From Neobacillus kokaensis (lineage in GTDB: Bacteria; Bacillota; Bacilli; Bacillales; Cytobacillaceae), in assembly GCF_014656545.1 (NCBI RefSeq), contig NZ_BNDS01000007.1, positions 62,001 to 126,000 of the forward strand: a stretch of 64,000 nucleotides of DNA, read 5' to 3'. Numbering within the stretch: the first letter of the stretch is position 1; every line of letters starts with the position of its first letter. Below, piece by piece: positions 47,004-55,275 of this stretch. The position numbers were made by a program, and so were the translations under genes. Below the pieces are notes generated by a model. The model made no database searches and was not told the origin of the DNA. It was given only the letters and a program-made list of their open reading frames with translations.

Positions 47004-47033
47004 TTGCAAAATAATCTTTGTTATCAATATAAT
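47004..47033 (+). promoter_or_regulatory. Sigma-A promoter of the first fnr gene
   Basis: TTGCAA (47004-47009), 18 bp, TATAAT (47028-47033), about 85 bp upstream of the ATG at 47118. Confidence 0.6.
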
Positions 47034-47117
47034 TATAGTAAAATCCTGAAAAAATCTAACTGTTCTTCCCATTATTTTTTTATCAGTTGGGTTCGTACCT
47101 GTAAAGGCGGTTTTAGT

Positions 47118-47810
47118 ATGCTGTCAGTAAAAGAAATTCCGGTCACATTATCACACCTCTTTGAAACTGTTCGTCACGTAAAAAAAGTGGAGAAAGGCAC
47201 CTTCTTATTCCAAGAAGGCAGGCAGGCAGATGAATTATATATTATTCAAAGCGGCATCCTGCAGCTTAGTAAAATCATTCCAGATGGACGTGAACTTACT
47301 TTAAGGATGTGCAACAGCGGTGACTTCGTAGGTGAATTAAATTTATTTTCTTCATCTTCACGCTATTTATTAAGCGCAAGAGTTGTTGAAAGCGGCGAAG
47401 TAGCCGTAATCATGAGGACTGAATTGGAGGAAAAATTATCACAAAACCTCCCTCTTGCCTTTGAATTCATTCGATGGATGAGCCTCCAATATCGTAAGAC
47501 CCAAACAAAGTTTCGCGATCTTGTCCTACATGGAAAAAAGGGAGCATTATATTCGACCTTAATTAGGATTTGCAATAGCTATGGACTAAATACCAGCGAC
47601 GGGATTTTAATTAATATACCATTAACGAATCAAGAATTAGCCAATTTTTGCGGCACATCACGTGAAGTTGTTAACCGGCTTTTAAGCGATTTAAGGAAAA
47701 CCGGTATTATTTCCATTTCAAAAGGTACTATTACAATCCATGATGTAAATTATTTAAAAGAGGAAATTGATTGTGAAGATTGCCCCGTTGAGATATGTAA
47801 AATTGATTAA
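47118..47810 (+). CDS. fnr: Fnr-type oxygen-sensing transcription regulator, paralogue 1
   Basis: 230 residues. An N-terminal cyclic-nucleotide-binding-type beta-roll (about 15-115), a dimer helix and a C-terminal helix-turn-helix (NQELANFCGTSREVVNRLLSDL, 171-192) are seen. The tail has Cys219-Cys222-Cys227, the same spacing as the Fe-S cysteines of B. subtilis Fnr. Asp134 in KFRDLVLHGKK is a candidate fourth ligand. It should bind TGTGA-N6-TCACT when its [4Fe-4S] cluster is intact. The start at 47118 follows AAAGGCGG. It is convergent with ywiC; B. subtilis also pairs fnr with ywiC. Confidence 0.92.
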   Translation: MLSVKEIPVTLSHLFETVRHVKKVEKGTFLFQEGRQADELYIIQSGILQLSKIIPDGRELTLRMCNSGDFVGELNLFSSSSRYLLSARVVESGEVAVIMRTELEEKLSQNLPLAFEFIRWMSLQYRKTQTKFRDLVLHGKKGALYSTLIRICNSYGLNTSDGILINIPLTNQELANFCGTSREVVNRLLSDLRKTGIISISKGTITIHDVNYLKEEIDCEDCPVEICKID

Positions 47811-47812
47811 AA

Positions 47813-47845
47813 TAAAAAATCGGTCAATATGTCCGATTTTTTTAT
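47813..47845. terminator. Bidirectional terminator between fnr 1 and ywiC
   Basis: AAAAAATCGG/CCGATTTTTT stem with a nine-base loop. Confidence 0.8.
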
Positions 47846-48570
47846 TTTAATTTAAGGATTTGTATTGTTATTAAGATAAAAAAGATAGCGGAATTCACGA
47901 TTTCATAAATCCCTATTTGTTTTGGCGATAACTTTTTGCCGTAGAACATAATCGCTCTAACCAAGCTTGGAATATAAGCAAAAACTACAATCCATAAGCC
48001 TAATACCATCCAAGAAAGCACTAATAGGGTATGATACACCCATGAAACCCATTTGAATCGTGAATTTTTCTTCTCCCTAATCATTGTCTTAACATAAAAG
48101 GTACAGCCAATGAAAAATAAAATAGAACTTAAAAAACTGTAAATAAGTGTTTCAGTTGAAATCATCCCGGCTGAAAAATAACTGCTAGCCAACCCAGCAA
48201 TGGAAAACGCACAGATTGCACTAATATCATTCATAAAAGCACGATCCCGATTAATGGATGTATAGTATGCATTAATCACAAAGAACGGAATCATTAACAA
48301 TCCAAAGTAAATTATTGGTGGCCTCTCAAAAAGCGGGAATAACAGCAGCAACCATGCTGGTACTAAATAAATGATAGTCCACTTTATATAATATGAAACC
48401 TTTTTCTTTTTAAAAATCAGGAGCATTGGATATGTTGCTAAATACAATAAAAGCCAGCCGAAAAAAAATGGGACATGCTGCCATACAAATCCGCTAGAGA
48501 TCACTCCCAGCCAAAATGGGATGATTACCATTGCCCAAGCACCGTGCTGTTTTGGTAAAAATAGCTTCAT
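47842..48570 (-). CDS. ywiC: YwiC-like membrane protein
   Basis: 242 residues with about seven hydrophobic segments. The N-terminus MKLFLPKQHGAWAMVIIPFW is the family signature (QHGAWAM). It matches YwiC of B. subtilis, encoded beside fnr and narK. Function is unknown, but anaerobic induction is suggested by an Fnr box at 48626-48643 placed 41.5 bp from the start site inferred from TATAGT (48605-48600). GAAGGAGTG precedes the ATG. Confidence 0.85.
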   Translation of the reverse strand: MKLFLPKQHGAWAMVIIPFWLGVISSGFVWQHVPFFFGWLLLYLATYPMLLIFKKKKVSYYIKWTIIYLVPAWLLLLFPLFERPPIIYFGLLMIPFFVINAYYTSINRDRAFMNDISAICAFSIAGLASSYFSAGMISTETLIYSFLSSILFFIGCTFYVKTMIREKKNSRFKWVSWVYHTLLVLSWMVLGLWIVVFAYIPSLVRAIMFYGKKLSPKQIGIYEIVNSAIFFILITIQILKLK

Positions 48571-48599
48571 TTTGTTTCACTCCTTCTTCTATTACCAAT

Positions 48600-48643
48600 A
48601 CTATAAAATAGGCAAATAGAAAAATAAGTGAAGAACATCACTT
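48600..48643 (-). promoter_or_regulatory. Fnr-dependent promoter of ywiC
   Basis: The perfect palindrome AAGTGA-N6-TCACTT (48626-48643) lies upstream of TATAGT (48605-48600). Its centre is 41.5 bp from a start site seven bases after the -10, the class II activation position. The box overlaps the last codons of mobB. Confidence 0.8.
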
Positions 48644-49159
48644 TGTACATAAGTGAACAATGAAATTTACCGCCTCTTCATCAAAAACTGAAAAGTTAGG
48701 TATATTCATATCCGATTGAATATACCTAACAGTATCTTCCTGCCAATACACAATAGCCTGAATGTTGTTTAGTTTATATAATAAAGCCGTATCCGCCATT
48801 TCCTTAATGATTACCAGCTTAGGATAATCTGCTGACTTATGTCCCTCAATCAAAATAACATCGGGCTGAAAAAAGTCCATTAGCAAAATTTGTTTTTCTA
48901 AGCTAAATTCTTCACTTTCCCCCTGGAGGATTAAGCGGCCATTTCCTTCTACAATAGAAGCCTCCGCGCCAAACTCTATATACTTTGATGAGTCCTTTTC
49001 ATTCGGTACGTCTGGCTTTCCGCCATGTCCATGATGTTTAATCACTGCCGTTTTGATTCCATCGGCTGTAAGCCTTTGAATAAGTTTTGTTGTGAATGTT
49101 GTTTTCCCGCTATTTTGATAACCAACAATTTGGAATATAACCGGTTTTACCACGGCCAC
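48638..49159 (-). CDS. mobB: Molybdopterin-guanine dinucleotide biosynthesis protein MobB
   Basis: 173 residues. P-loop FQIVGYQNSGKTTFTTKLI near the N-terminus, then AVIKHHGHGGKPD and LIEGHKSADYPKLVI, the latter a MobB signature. MobB is a GTP-binding helper for MobA in making the Mo-bis-MGD cofactor used by nitrate reductase and formate dehydrogenase. It overlaps moeA by 13 bp and starts with GTG 49159 (a second GTG at 49153 is possible). mobA is not in the window. Confidence 0.92.
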   Translation of the reverse strand: MAVVKPVIFQIVGYQNSGKTTFTTKLIQRLTADGIKTAVIKHHGHGGKPDVPNEKDSSKYIEFGAEASIVEGNGRLILQGESEEFSLEKQILLMDFFQPDVILIEGHKSADYPKLVIIKEMADTALLYKLNNIQAIVYWQEDTVRYIQSDMNIPNFSVFDEEAVNFIVHLCTK

Positions 49160-50418
49160 TCACTGCCAATTTGGTCTTCGAGCATTAATATTTCCACTTC
49201 CGTTCCGGAGGTGAATCCCCTAGTTCCGCCGGGAAGAATGGTTAGAGAATTTGCACCGGCAAGGCTCATGATAATATTTGACTTATCCAGCCCGCTAGGT
49301 GTTACCATAAGTCTGCCATCTTCAATATAAACCGAACTGCGGACAAATCTTGTAAAAGGGTTCGCTTTCGGAAAATCAGTCTTAAGCTCAGCCTTTTCTT
49401 TTCGTAAATGTGGTTTTGGAACGCAAAGCAGCCTTCGAATAATCGGTCTAGCAAATAATTCAAAACCAACATAACAAGCTGAGGGATTTCCAGAGAGCCC
49501 GAACAATAGCTTACCCTTATGCTGTGCAACAGTCGTTACACTTCCAGGACGCATCGCAACCTTATTAAAAAGAACTTCCGCTCCTAATTTTTCATAGATT
49601 TCCGGAAGAAAATCAAAATCTCCGACAGAGACTCCCCCTGTTGTTATAAGGATATCTACCCCATCTAAAGCATTTTTTACTGCCGTAAAACAAGTATCAA
49701 ATTCATCTGGCAATTTGCCGAAATAATGGACTTTTCCACCAGCTCTTTCAATTTGTGCTGCAATCATATGTGAATTGCTATTACGAATTTTTCCTGGAAC
49801 TAATGGTTCTTCCACTTCCAATAGTTCCGTTCCGGTAGCAAACAAACCAACCAAAGGCTTTTTCGCAACAGGCACATGTTTATAACCAAATGTTGCGAGC
49901 ATGGCTTGAATTCCAGGGTTAATCAATGTTCCTTTTTTTACGAGGACTTCCCCTTCTTTCGCATCTTCTCCACGAAATGAAACATTCTCGCCTTTTTTAA
50001 ACTCTCGCTTAATAGACATATGCGGAATCCCATTCTTTTCGAAGGTTTGGGCCACTTCGAACATAACAACTGCATCCGTTCCTGCAGGCATCATCGCACC
50101 GGTCATAATACGAACAGCTTGATTCTTCCCTATCATCTTTTGCGAAACCATGCCCGCTCCAATATGATCCACCACTTCAAATTCAACAGTATTTGATACA
50201 GACGCCTCTCTTGAATCTATTGATCTAATCGCAAATCCGTCATAGGGTGCCCGATCAAAATGAGGTACATCGCAGGTAGCAACTAAATTCTCTGCCAAAA
50301 AGCGGCCATAGCTTTCTTCAATCAGTACCTTCTCAATAACACCATGCGATTGAAACTCCATAATTTTTCTTACTGCATCAGCTATTGGAATTGGTTGTCT
50401 TCTTTCAAACAAATTCAT
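49147..50418 (-). CDS. moeA: Molybdopterin molybdenumtransferase MoeA
   Basis: 423 residues. Domain signatures include VPHFDRAPYDGFAIRS, IGAGMVSQKMIGKNQAVRIMTGAMMPAGTDAVV, the nucleotide-binding TTGGVSVGDFDFLPE and GLSGNPSACYVGFELFARP. MoeA inserts molybdate into adenylated molybdopterin. AGGAGCCG precedes the ATG. It is first in moeA-mobB, divergent from ric. Confidence 0.95.
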   Translation of the reverse strand: MNLFERRQPIPIADAVRKIMEFQSHGVIEKVLIEESYGRFLAENLVATCDVPHFDRAPYDGFAIRSIDSREASVSNTVEFEVVDHIGAGMVSQKMIGKNQAVRIMTGAMMPAGTDAVVMFEVAQTFEKNGIPHMSIKREFKKGENVSFRGEDAKEGEVLVKKGTLINPGIQAMLATFGYKHVPVAKKPLVGLFATGTELLEVEEPLVPGKIRNSNSHMIAAQIERAGGKVHYFGKLPDEFDTCFTAVKNALDGVDILITTGGVSVGDFDFLPEIYEKLGAEVLFNKVAMRPGSVTTVAQHKGKLLFGLSGNPSACYVGFELFARPIIRRLLCVPKPHLRKEKAELKTDFPKANPFTRFVRSSVYIEDGRLMVTPSGLDKSNIIMSLAGANSLTILPGGTRGFTSGTEVEILMLEDQIGSEWPW

Positions 50419-50551
50419 CGGCTCCTATCTAAAAAAAACAGTTCATTATAACGTATCTACATTCATTATAAGACTACATAAAACTTATAGACATATCAAA
50501 TATTAAAGGTCTAAAAAGATTTTTAGAAAAAAAACAAAAATATAGCGAATG

Positions 50552-50594
50552 TGTGATTCAGGTCACCTAGTTTTCCCCTGGTTTGGATTATGCT
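50552..50594 (+). promoter_or_regulatory. Fnr-dependent promoter of ric
   Basis: TGTGA-TTCAGG-TCACC (50552-50567) matches the Fnr consensus TGTGA-N6-TCACT in nine of ten positions. TATGCT (50589-50594) puts the inferred start at about 50601, making the box centre -41.5. The intergenic stretch 50419-50551 towards moeA holds A+T-rich promoter-like hexamers but no clear pair. Confidence 0.82.
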
Positions 50595-50640
50595 TAGATT
50601 TGTAAGCACTACCTTTATGATATAAAAGGAGGATTTTCAG

Positions 50641-51336
50641 ATGACTTTCCCATTTACAGCTAATTCATTAGTTAAAGATATTGTAAACGAATTACCAAAA
50701 ACGAGCGATGTATTTAAAAAGAATCGGATCGATTTTTGCTGTGGCGGCAATATACGATTATCACAGGCCGTTTCCCAGCATGGACTTGATATAGATGTGT
50801 TGTTAGATGAATTAAAAGTTGTTTTCGATAAATATATAAATGCTGAAAAAGATATTGAGGTTTGGACAGATTCTGATTCGAATACAATCATTGATCATGT
50901 TATTCAAAATTACCATCGCGTTTCTGAGGAGGAATTAAGAAATCTCAGTCCATATGTTACGAAGGTATCCCGTGTGCATGGAGACAATCATCCAGAACTA
51001 TTGAAGGTAAATGAACTATTCTTCGAATTCAAAAAAGAATTGATCGAGCATATGGAAAAGGAAGAGGCCGTTGTATTCCCATTAATTAGACAGCTTGAAG
51101 AAGGCACCGTCCCAAATCGTGAAGAAGCGATTCAAATGATTATTGAACTTGAAAAAGAGCATGATCACGCTGGAGAAGTCCTTAGACAAATCCGTGAAGT
51201 AACATCGGATTTTGCTCTTCCGCTTGATGCCTGCGGTACGTATCGTTTAGTTTATGCTCGTTTAGAAGCACTAGAAGGGTTAACCTTTATGCACGTTCAT
51301 CTTGAGAATAATATTCTATTCCCAAGATATATATAA
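50641..51336 (+). CDS. ric: Iron-sulfur cluster repair di-iron protein RIC (ScdA/YtfE)
   Basis: 231 residues. An N-terminal ScdA_N domain carries DFCCGG (Cys33-Cys34). A hemerythrin-like four-helix domain follows, with His/Glu ligands in DHVIQNYHRVSEEE, HGDNHPELLKV, LIEHMEKEEAVVFP, EHDHAG and MHVHLENNILFP. RIC repairs Fe-S centres damaged by nitric oxide or oxidation. AAAGGAGG is upstream. It is monocistronic under an Fnr box, which fits a role during nitrate/nitrite respiration. Confidence 0.95.
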   Translation: MTFPFTANSLVKDIVNELPKTSDVFKKNRIDFCCGGNIRLSQAVSQHGLDIDVLLDELKVVFDKYINAEKDIEVWTDSDSNTIIDHVIQNYHRVSEEELRNLSPYVTKVSRVHGDNHPELLKVNELFFEFKKELIEHMEKEEAVVFPLIRQLEEGTVPNREEAIQMIIELEKEHDHAGEVLRQIREVTSDFALPLDACGTYRLVYARLEALEGLTFMHVHLENNILFPRYI

Positions 51337-51338
51337 TA

Positions 51339-51378
51339 AAAAACGAGCCTGCAATCATAATCAGGCTCGTTTTTTTTG
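51339..51378. terminator. Bidirectional terminator between ric and moaA
   Basis: AAAACGAGCCTG/CAGGCTCGTTTT stem with a ten-base loop. Confidence 0.88.
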
Positions 51379-51388
51379 AGCAACGATG

Positions 51389-52405
51389 TTAACCTCCGAT
51401 ATAGGACATTTCAATTTTCTTACGATTTTTATTTGTTTCTGCCGTTCTTTCGTCTGAATACCGGTCCATACGGCCATTCCAAATTGCCGTAATCCGCTCG
51501 GCTAATTGCTCATCCGTCGCACCGTTCCGCATAAAATTCCTAATATCCTGGCCATTTCCATTAAATAAACAAGTAAAAATTTGACCATTCGCCGAAAGCC
51601 GCGCCCGTGTACAGGTAGAACAAAACGATTCAGATACAGAAGTAATAAAGCCTACATTAACATCATTATCCTTATAACGGTACAATTTTGCTACCTCACC
51701 GTAGTAAGAAGGATCAACCGGCTCAAGCTCAAAATGTTCCTTTAATAATTTATAAATTTGTCTTTTTGTCACAACATCATCCATTTTCCAGCCATTCGTT
51801 GAGCCAACATCCATAAATTCAATATATCGCAGCTCTAATCCATTCTTTTTACAATAATCAGCCATTGGAATTATTTCCGAGTCATTTAATCCTTTTTTAA
51901 CTACCATATTAATTTTAACACCCAGACCAGCTTGCTTAGCAGCTTTAATTCCATCAAGAACCGGACCTGTCCCCACACCGCGTCCATTGATTTTTCCAAA
52001 TAACTCATCGTCTAAGCTGTCCAAACTAACATTGACCCGTTTTAATCCAGCCTTTCTCAAGCTTGGTGCCAATTTTGGTAATAATACACCATTAGTTGTA
52101 AGGGCAAGATCGCTTAATCCTTCGATATTTGAAAGCTTTTCAACTAAGGTTGGCAGATCTCGTCTTAACAGCGGTTCTCCACCGGTTAAACGGAGTTTTT
52201 CAACACCTAATTTAACAAATATTTTTGCAACACGTTCAATCTCTTCATAGGTTAACAAAGCGCTTCGCGGCAAGAATTCAAAATCTGGCCCAAATTGGTC
52301 AGCAGGCATACAGTATTGGCAGCGAAAATTACAGCGGTCAATCACGGAAATGCGCAAGTCCCGTAAAGGTCTATTTAATTTATCTTTAATAATGGTTTTT
52401 TCCAT
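51389..52405 (-). CDS. moaA: GTP 3',8-cyclase MoaA
   Basis: 338 residues. The radical-SAM motif is Cys25-Cys29-Cys32 in [12 protein letters not shown]. The C-terminal second cluster has [20 protein letters not shown], and the last residues are IGG, the conserved double-glycine tail. MoaA starts molybdopterin synthesis from GTP. Its promoter is at 52437-52465. moaC, moaD and moaE are not in the window. Confidence 0.97.
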   Translation of the reverse strand: MEKTIIKDKLNRPLRDLRISVIDRCNFRCQYCMPADQFGPDFEFLPRSALLTYEEIERVAKIFVKLGVEKLRLTGGEPLLRRDLPTLVEKLSNIEGLSDLALTTNGVLLPKLAPSLRKAGLKRVNVSLDSLDDELFGKINGRGVGTGPVLDGIKAAKQAGLGVKINMVVKKGLNDSEIIPMADYCKKNGLELRYIEFMDVGSTNGWKMDDVVTKRQIYKLLKEHFELEPVDPSYYGEVAKLYRYKDNDVNVGFITSVSESFCSTCTRARLSANGQIFTCLFNGNGQDIRNFMRNGATDEQLAERITAIWNGRMDRYSDERTAETNKNRKKIEMSYIGG

Positions 52406-52436
52406 TAAATATCAACTCCATTATGAAAAAGAACAT

Positions 52437-52465
52437 ATTATAACTATTGTATCAAACGTTTACAA
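52437..52465 (-). promoter_or_regulatory. Sigma-A promoter of moaA
   Basis: Minus strand: TTGTAA (52465-52460), 17 bp, TATAAT (52442-52437), about 35 bp ahead of moaA. Confidence 0.75.
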
Positions 52466-52673
52466 AAAAAGGCTGTTAGTTATTTACTAATACTACAATT
52501 TTATTATACATGATAATTCCATAAAATTAGCAGAACTCCTTTAAAGCATTCACAAGTTTTCACTATATTGTCATTGTTTACCCAGTTCGCCATGCATTTC
52601 TTACGATAAAATGTAATTAATGAAAAAAATTAATCCGTATAGGTTCAATATATTATTTTGGGAGTGAGCAGAG

Positions 52674-53372
52674 ATGACGATAATTATGAAACCAACTCAA
52701 TCGATTGAAATAAAAGAATTACTAAAATTCGCTGACCGGACATTTACAAGTGAACGCGGGAGATTCTTATTTCAAGAAGGAATGGCTGCAGAGGAGCTTT
52801 ACGTTATTATTTCCGGAAAAATTCAAATCAGTAAAATTACAGCCGATGGTCGTGAACTTTCTTTAAGGATCTGCGGCGAAAATGATATATGCGGTGAGCT
52901 GACATTATTTACAGACAGTCCAAGATATTTATTAAGTGCCAAAGTCCTCGAGGAAGGAAAAATTGCCGCGATTAAAAAAGATGTTATTGAGAGTGAAATT
53001 TTCCAAAACAGTAAACTTGCCTATGAGTTTATGAAATGGATGAGCGATCATTTTCGCAAAACACAAACTAAATTCCGTGACCTTGTGCTCAATGGAAAAC
53101 GCGGTGCACTTTTTTCTACTCTTATCCGAATGACCAATAGCTATGGTGTTCCAAAAGGTAATTCCATTTTAATTGATCTCCCATTAACCAATCAGGAGCT
53201 TGCCAATTTCTGTGGTACATCACGTGAAAGCACCAACCGAATACTTAGCGAATTAAAACGTGACAATATCATTTCCGTTAAAAAGGGGAAAATCACCGTT
53301 TTAGATTTACAATACTTAAAAGATGAAATTGGGTGCGAAAACTGTTCTGCCGTTTATTGCAGTATAGAATAG
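52674..53372 (+). CDS. Fnr-type oxygen-sensing transcription regulator, paralogue 2
   Basis: 232 residues, clearly related to the protein at 47118-47810 along its full length. The HTH reads NQELANFCGTSRESTNRILSEL (173-194), and the C-terminal cysteines are Cys221-Cys224-Cys229, with Asp136 in KFRDLVLNGKR. Both copies thus keep the Fe-S ligands. The recognition helix differs (REST versus REVV). A GGGAGTGAG site precedes the ATG; an alternative ATG lies at 52686. It sits between moaA and a radical-SAM gene. I see no Fnr box in front of it. Confidence 0.9.
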   Translation: MTIIMKPTQSIEIKELLKFADRTFTSERGRFLFQEGMAAEELYVIISGKIQISKITADGRELSLRICGENDICGELTLFTDSPRYLLSAKVLEEGKIAAIKKDVIESEIFQNSKLAYEFMKWMSDHFRKTQTKFRDLVLNGKRGALFSTLIRMTNSYGVPKGNSILIDLPLTNQELANFCGTSRESTNRILSELKRDNIISVKKGKITVLDLQYLKDEIGCENCSAVYCSIE

Positions 53373-53377
53373 GTTTT

Positions 53378-53412
53378 AGCGGGCCGCCTTTTATGGCGAC
53401 CCGCATTTTTTA
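53378..53412. terminator. Terminator between fnr 2 and the radical-SAM gene
   Basis: GCGGG-CGCC/GGCG-CCCGC stem followed by ATTTTTT. Confidence 0.8.
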
Positions 53413-54534
53413 CTGTTCCTGCTTTTCACGCAATGCTTTTGGAATATAGACACAGAAAGGTTCGCTTTCCAAGTAATCCCCTGTCATCGCGTATGCCCTT
53501 GACCTTGAGCCCCCGCAAACATAGCGGAACTCACAAACACCACATTTTCCTTTAAAGCCATCGGGATTTCTTAATGCTTTAAAAATGGGTGATTCACGAT
53601 AAATTTCCGCAAGTGGTGTTTGCCTGACATTCCCCGCCTTTACCGGCAGCAGCCCGCTTGGATAAACATCACCAATATGTGAAATGAATACAAAACCATT
53701 TCCGTCATTCACACCTTTTGGAGCTCTTCCCAAACCATCAATAGAACCTGTTAACCCTTTTTCCGTTAGAGCAGACAAATAGCTGATTTCATCAGTTTGC
53801 GCCTTTGCCTCACGCATTTTCTGCTGGATTACCACACGGCGGTAATGCATTGCCTCCGTCGTCTTAATATCGAATGCCACTCGTTTGCTAAGGTCATAAA
53901 GCCATCTTAGGACCTTTTCATGCTCTACTGGAGAAATCATATCAGATACTTGCCCTCTCCCAGTTGGAACAAGGAAAAAGACACTCCATAGGACACAATC
54001 TAATTCTTCAACCAGTTTTGCCATTTCCTCAAGATGCTCGTAATTGTATCGGGATACAACTGTATTTATTTGAATCGGCATTTCCAGTTCGTGTAAATAT
54101 TGAATTTTTTCCATAGTGAGATCAAACGAGCCTGATGTACCGCGGAAATGGTCATGTATCTCAGCGGTAGGTCCATCCAGGCTGAATGCCCATCGTGAAA
54201 GCCCTACTTCTTTGGCTTTTCGCATTGCTTCAATGGTAACATTCGGCGTTGCACTCGGTGTCATCGAAACTCGTACACCTTTTTCCACAGCATATTTAGC
54301 AATATCGAATACGTCCTGCCGCATCAACGGGTCTCCTCCTGTAAATACAAGCAGCGGGTTATTCATTTCATATATTTGGTCAATAAGGTTTTTACCCTCT
54401 TCGAACGTTAATTCCCTTGGATCTCTTGTATATTGTGCATCTGCACGGCAATGCAGACACTTTAATTGACATGCACGTGTTAGTTCCCAAATTACAATAA
54501 ACGGATCTTTATTAAAATCTCGGCTAAAATCCAT
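53410..54534 (-). CDS. SPASM-domain radical-SAM protein (TIGR04053-like; related to NirJ/AhbC/AhbD)
   Basis: 374 residues. The radical-SAM cluster is Cys22-Cys26-Cys29 in TRACQLKCLHC. The VFTGGDPLMRQDV and FSLDGPTAEIHDHFRGT blocks follow. The C-terminal SPASM part has CGVCEFRYVCGGSRSRAYA and a last Cys in ESEPFCVYIP. GDVYPSGLLPVKAGNVR resembles haem-d1/alternative-haem enzymes (NirJ, AhbC, AhbD). It has a textbook Fnr box, so its product is needed without oxygen. The exact substrate is unknown. Confidence 0.85.
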   Translation of the reverse strand: MDFSRDFNKDPFIVIWELTRACQLKCLHCRADAQYTRDPRELTFEEGKNLIDQIYEMNNPLLVFTGGDPLMRQDVFDIAKYAVEKGVRVSMTPSATPNVTIEAMRKAKEVGLSRWAFSLDGPTAEIHDHFRGTSGSFDLTMEKIQYLHELEMPIQINTVVSRYNYEHLEEMAKLVEELDCVLWSVFFLVPTGRGQVSDMISPVEHEKVLRWLYDLSKRVAFDIKTTEAMHYRRVVIQQKMREAKAQTDEISYLSALTEKGLTGSIDGLGRAPKGVNDGNGFVFISHIGDVYPSGLLPVKAGNVRQTPLAEIYRESPIFKALRNPDGFKGKCGVCEFRYVCGGSRSRAYAMTGDYLESEPFCVYIPKALREKQEQ

Positions 54535-54588
54535 TATGAGACGCCTCCTAATACAGCTATTTCAACCTCAAACAGCCTTAATATCTGT

Positions 54589-54631
54589 ATTATAAAGGTG
54601 ACTATGGTAAAAAAAAGTGAACTATCTCACA
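54589..54631 (-). promoter_or_regulatory. Fnr-dependent promoter of the radical-SAM gene
   Basis: Minus strand: TGTGA-GATAGT-TCACT (54631-54616), identical to the B. subtilis Fnr consensus, then TATAAT (54594-54589). The box centre is 41.5 bp from the start site inferred seven bases past the -10. Confidence 0.9.
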
Positions 54632-54675
54632 ATCATTTTGGGTATATTTGTCCAATTTGTGAAGTAATAATAATA

Positions 54676-54710
54676 AAAAAACAGCAGAAAAATTCTGCTG
54701 TTTTTTATTA
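54676..54710 (-). terminator. Terminator of the DUF59 gene
   Basis: AAAAACAGCAGAA/TTCTGCTGTTTTT hairpin. Confidence 0.85.
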
Positions 54711-54713
54711 TTA

Positions 54714-55022
54714 TTATCGAATTCCCAATGCAATTTTCGCGTAACGTGACATCATGTCCTTGTTCCAAGGCGGATTCCATACAATATTGACTTCTACATC
54801 TTTGATTTCAGGAATATCTGCTAATGCTCTTTTCACTTGATCAACAATTGTTCCAGCAAGCGGGCATCCCATTGCGGTTAACGTCATCGTAACAGTCAGA
54901 TTACTTTCATCATCCATTTCAAGATCATATATTAAACCTAAATTAACAATATCTATTCCTAGTTCAGGGTCAATTACCAGCTCCAATGCACCCATTATAT
55001 TTTCTTTTAATTCTTCGTTCAT
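54714..55022 (-). CDS. yitW: DUF59/MIP18-family iron-sulfur assembly protein (YitW/SufT-like)
   Basis: 102 residues covering the whole domain: MGALELVIDPELGIDIVNLG, the conserved TLTAMGCPLA with Cys, and VEVNIVWNPPWNKDMMS. Such proteins help load Fe-S clusters on targets. TAGGAGTGAG precedes the ATG. In B. subtilis yitW lies near yitU; here yitU is divergent and next to it. Its place between Fe-S enzymes and yitU suits a maturation role, which is inferred. Confidence 0.88.
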   Translation of the reverse strand: MNEELKENIMGALELVIDPELGIDIVNLGLIYDLEMDDESNLTVTMTLTAMGCPLAGTIVDQVKRALADIPEIKDVEVNIVWNPPWNKDMMSRYAKIALGIR

Positions 55023-55275
55023 GTTCGCTCACTCCTACTTTTAAAGTTATCACTATTATATCAAAGGAAATAATATTACCTTAGTTCAAGCATAGTATAT
55101 CGAATTTTTTAGATCAATGGTGTGAATTTTTTTACAGCTTAGCTATAATCTTGTTAACATAGTTTATATAGGAATTAATTATTTTTTTTATTTATTATGT
55201 AGTGTATCATGTAATAACATTTTTTCCTAAAGTTGAGCTTTTTAGCTGAAAATATATAAAGCGAGGGATCTTCCT

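Noticed and set aside
52545..52580. TTCACAAGTTTTCAC upstream of the second fnr as an Fnr box
   Set aside because: The half sites are direct, not inverted, and the spacing is wrong.
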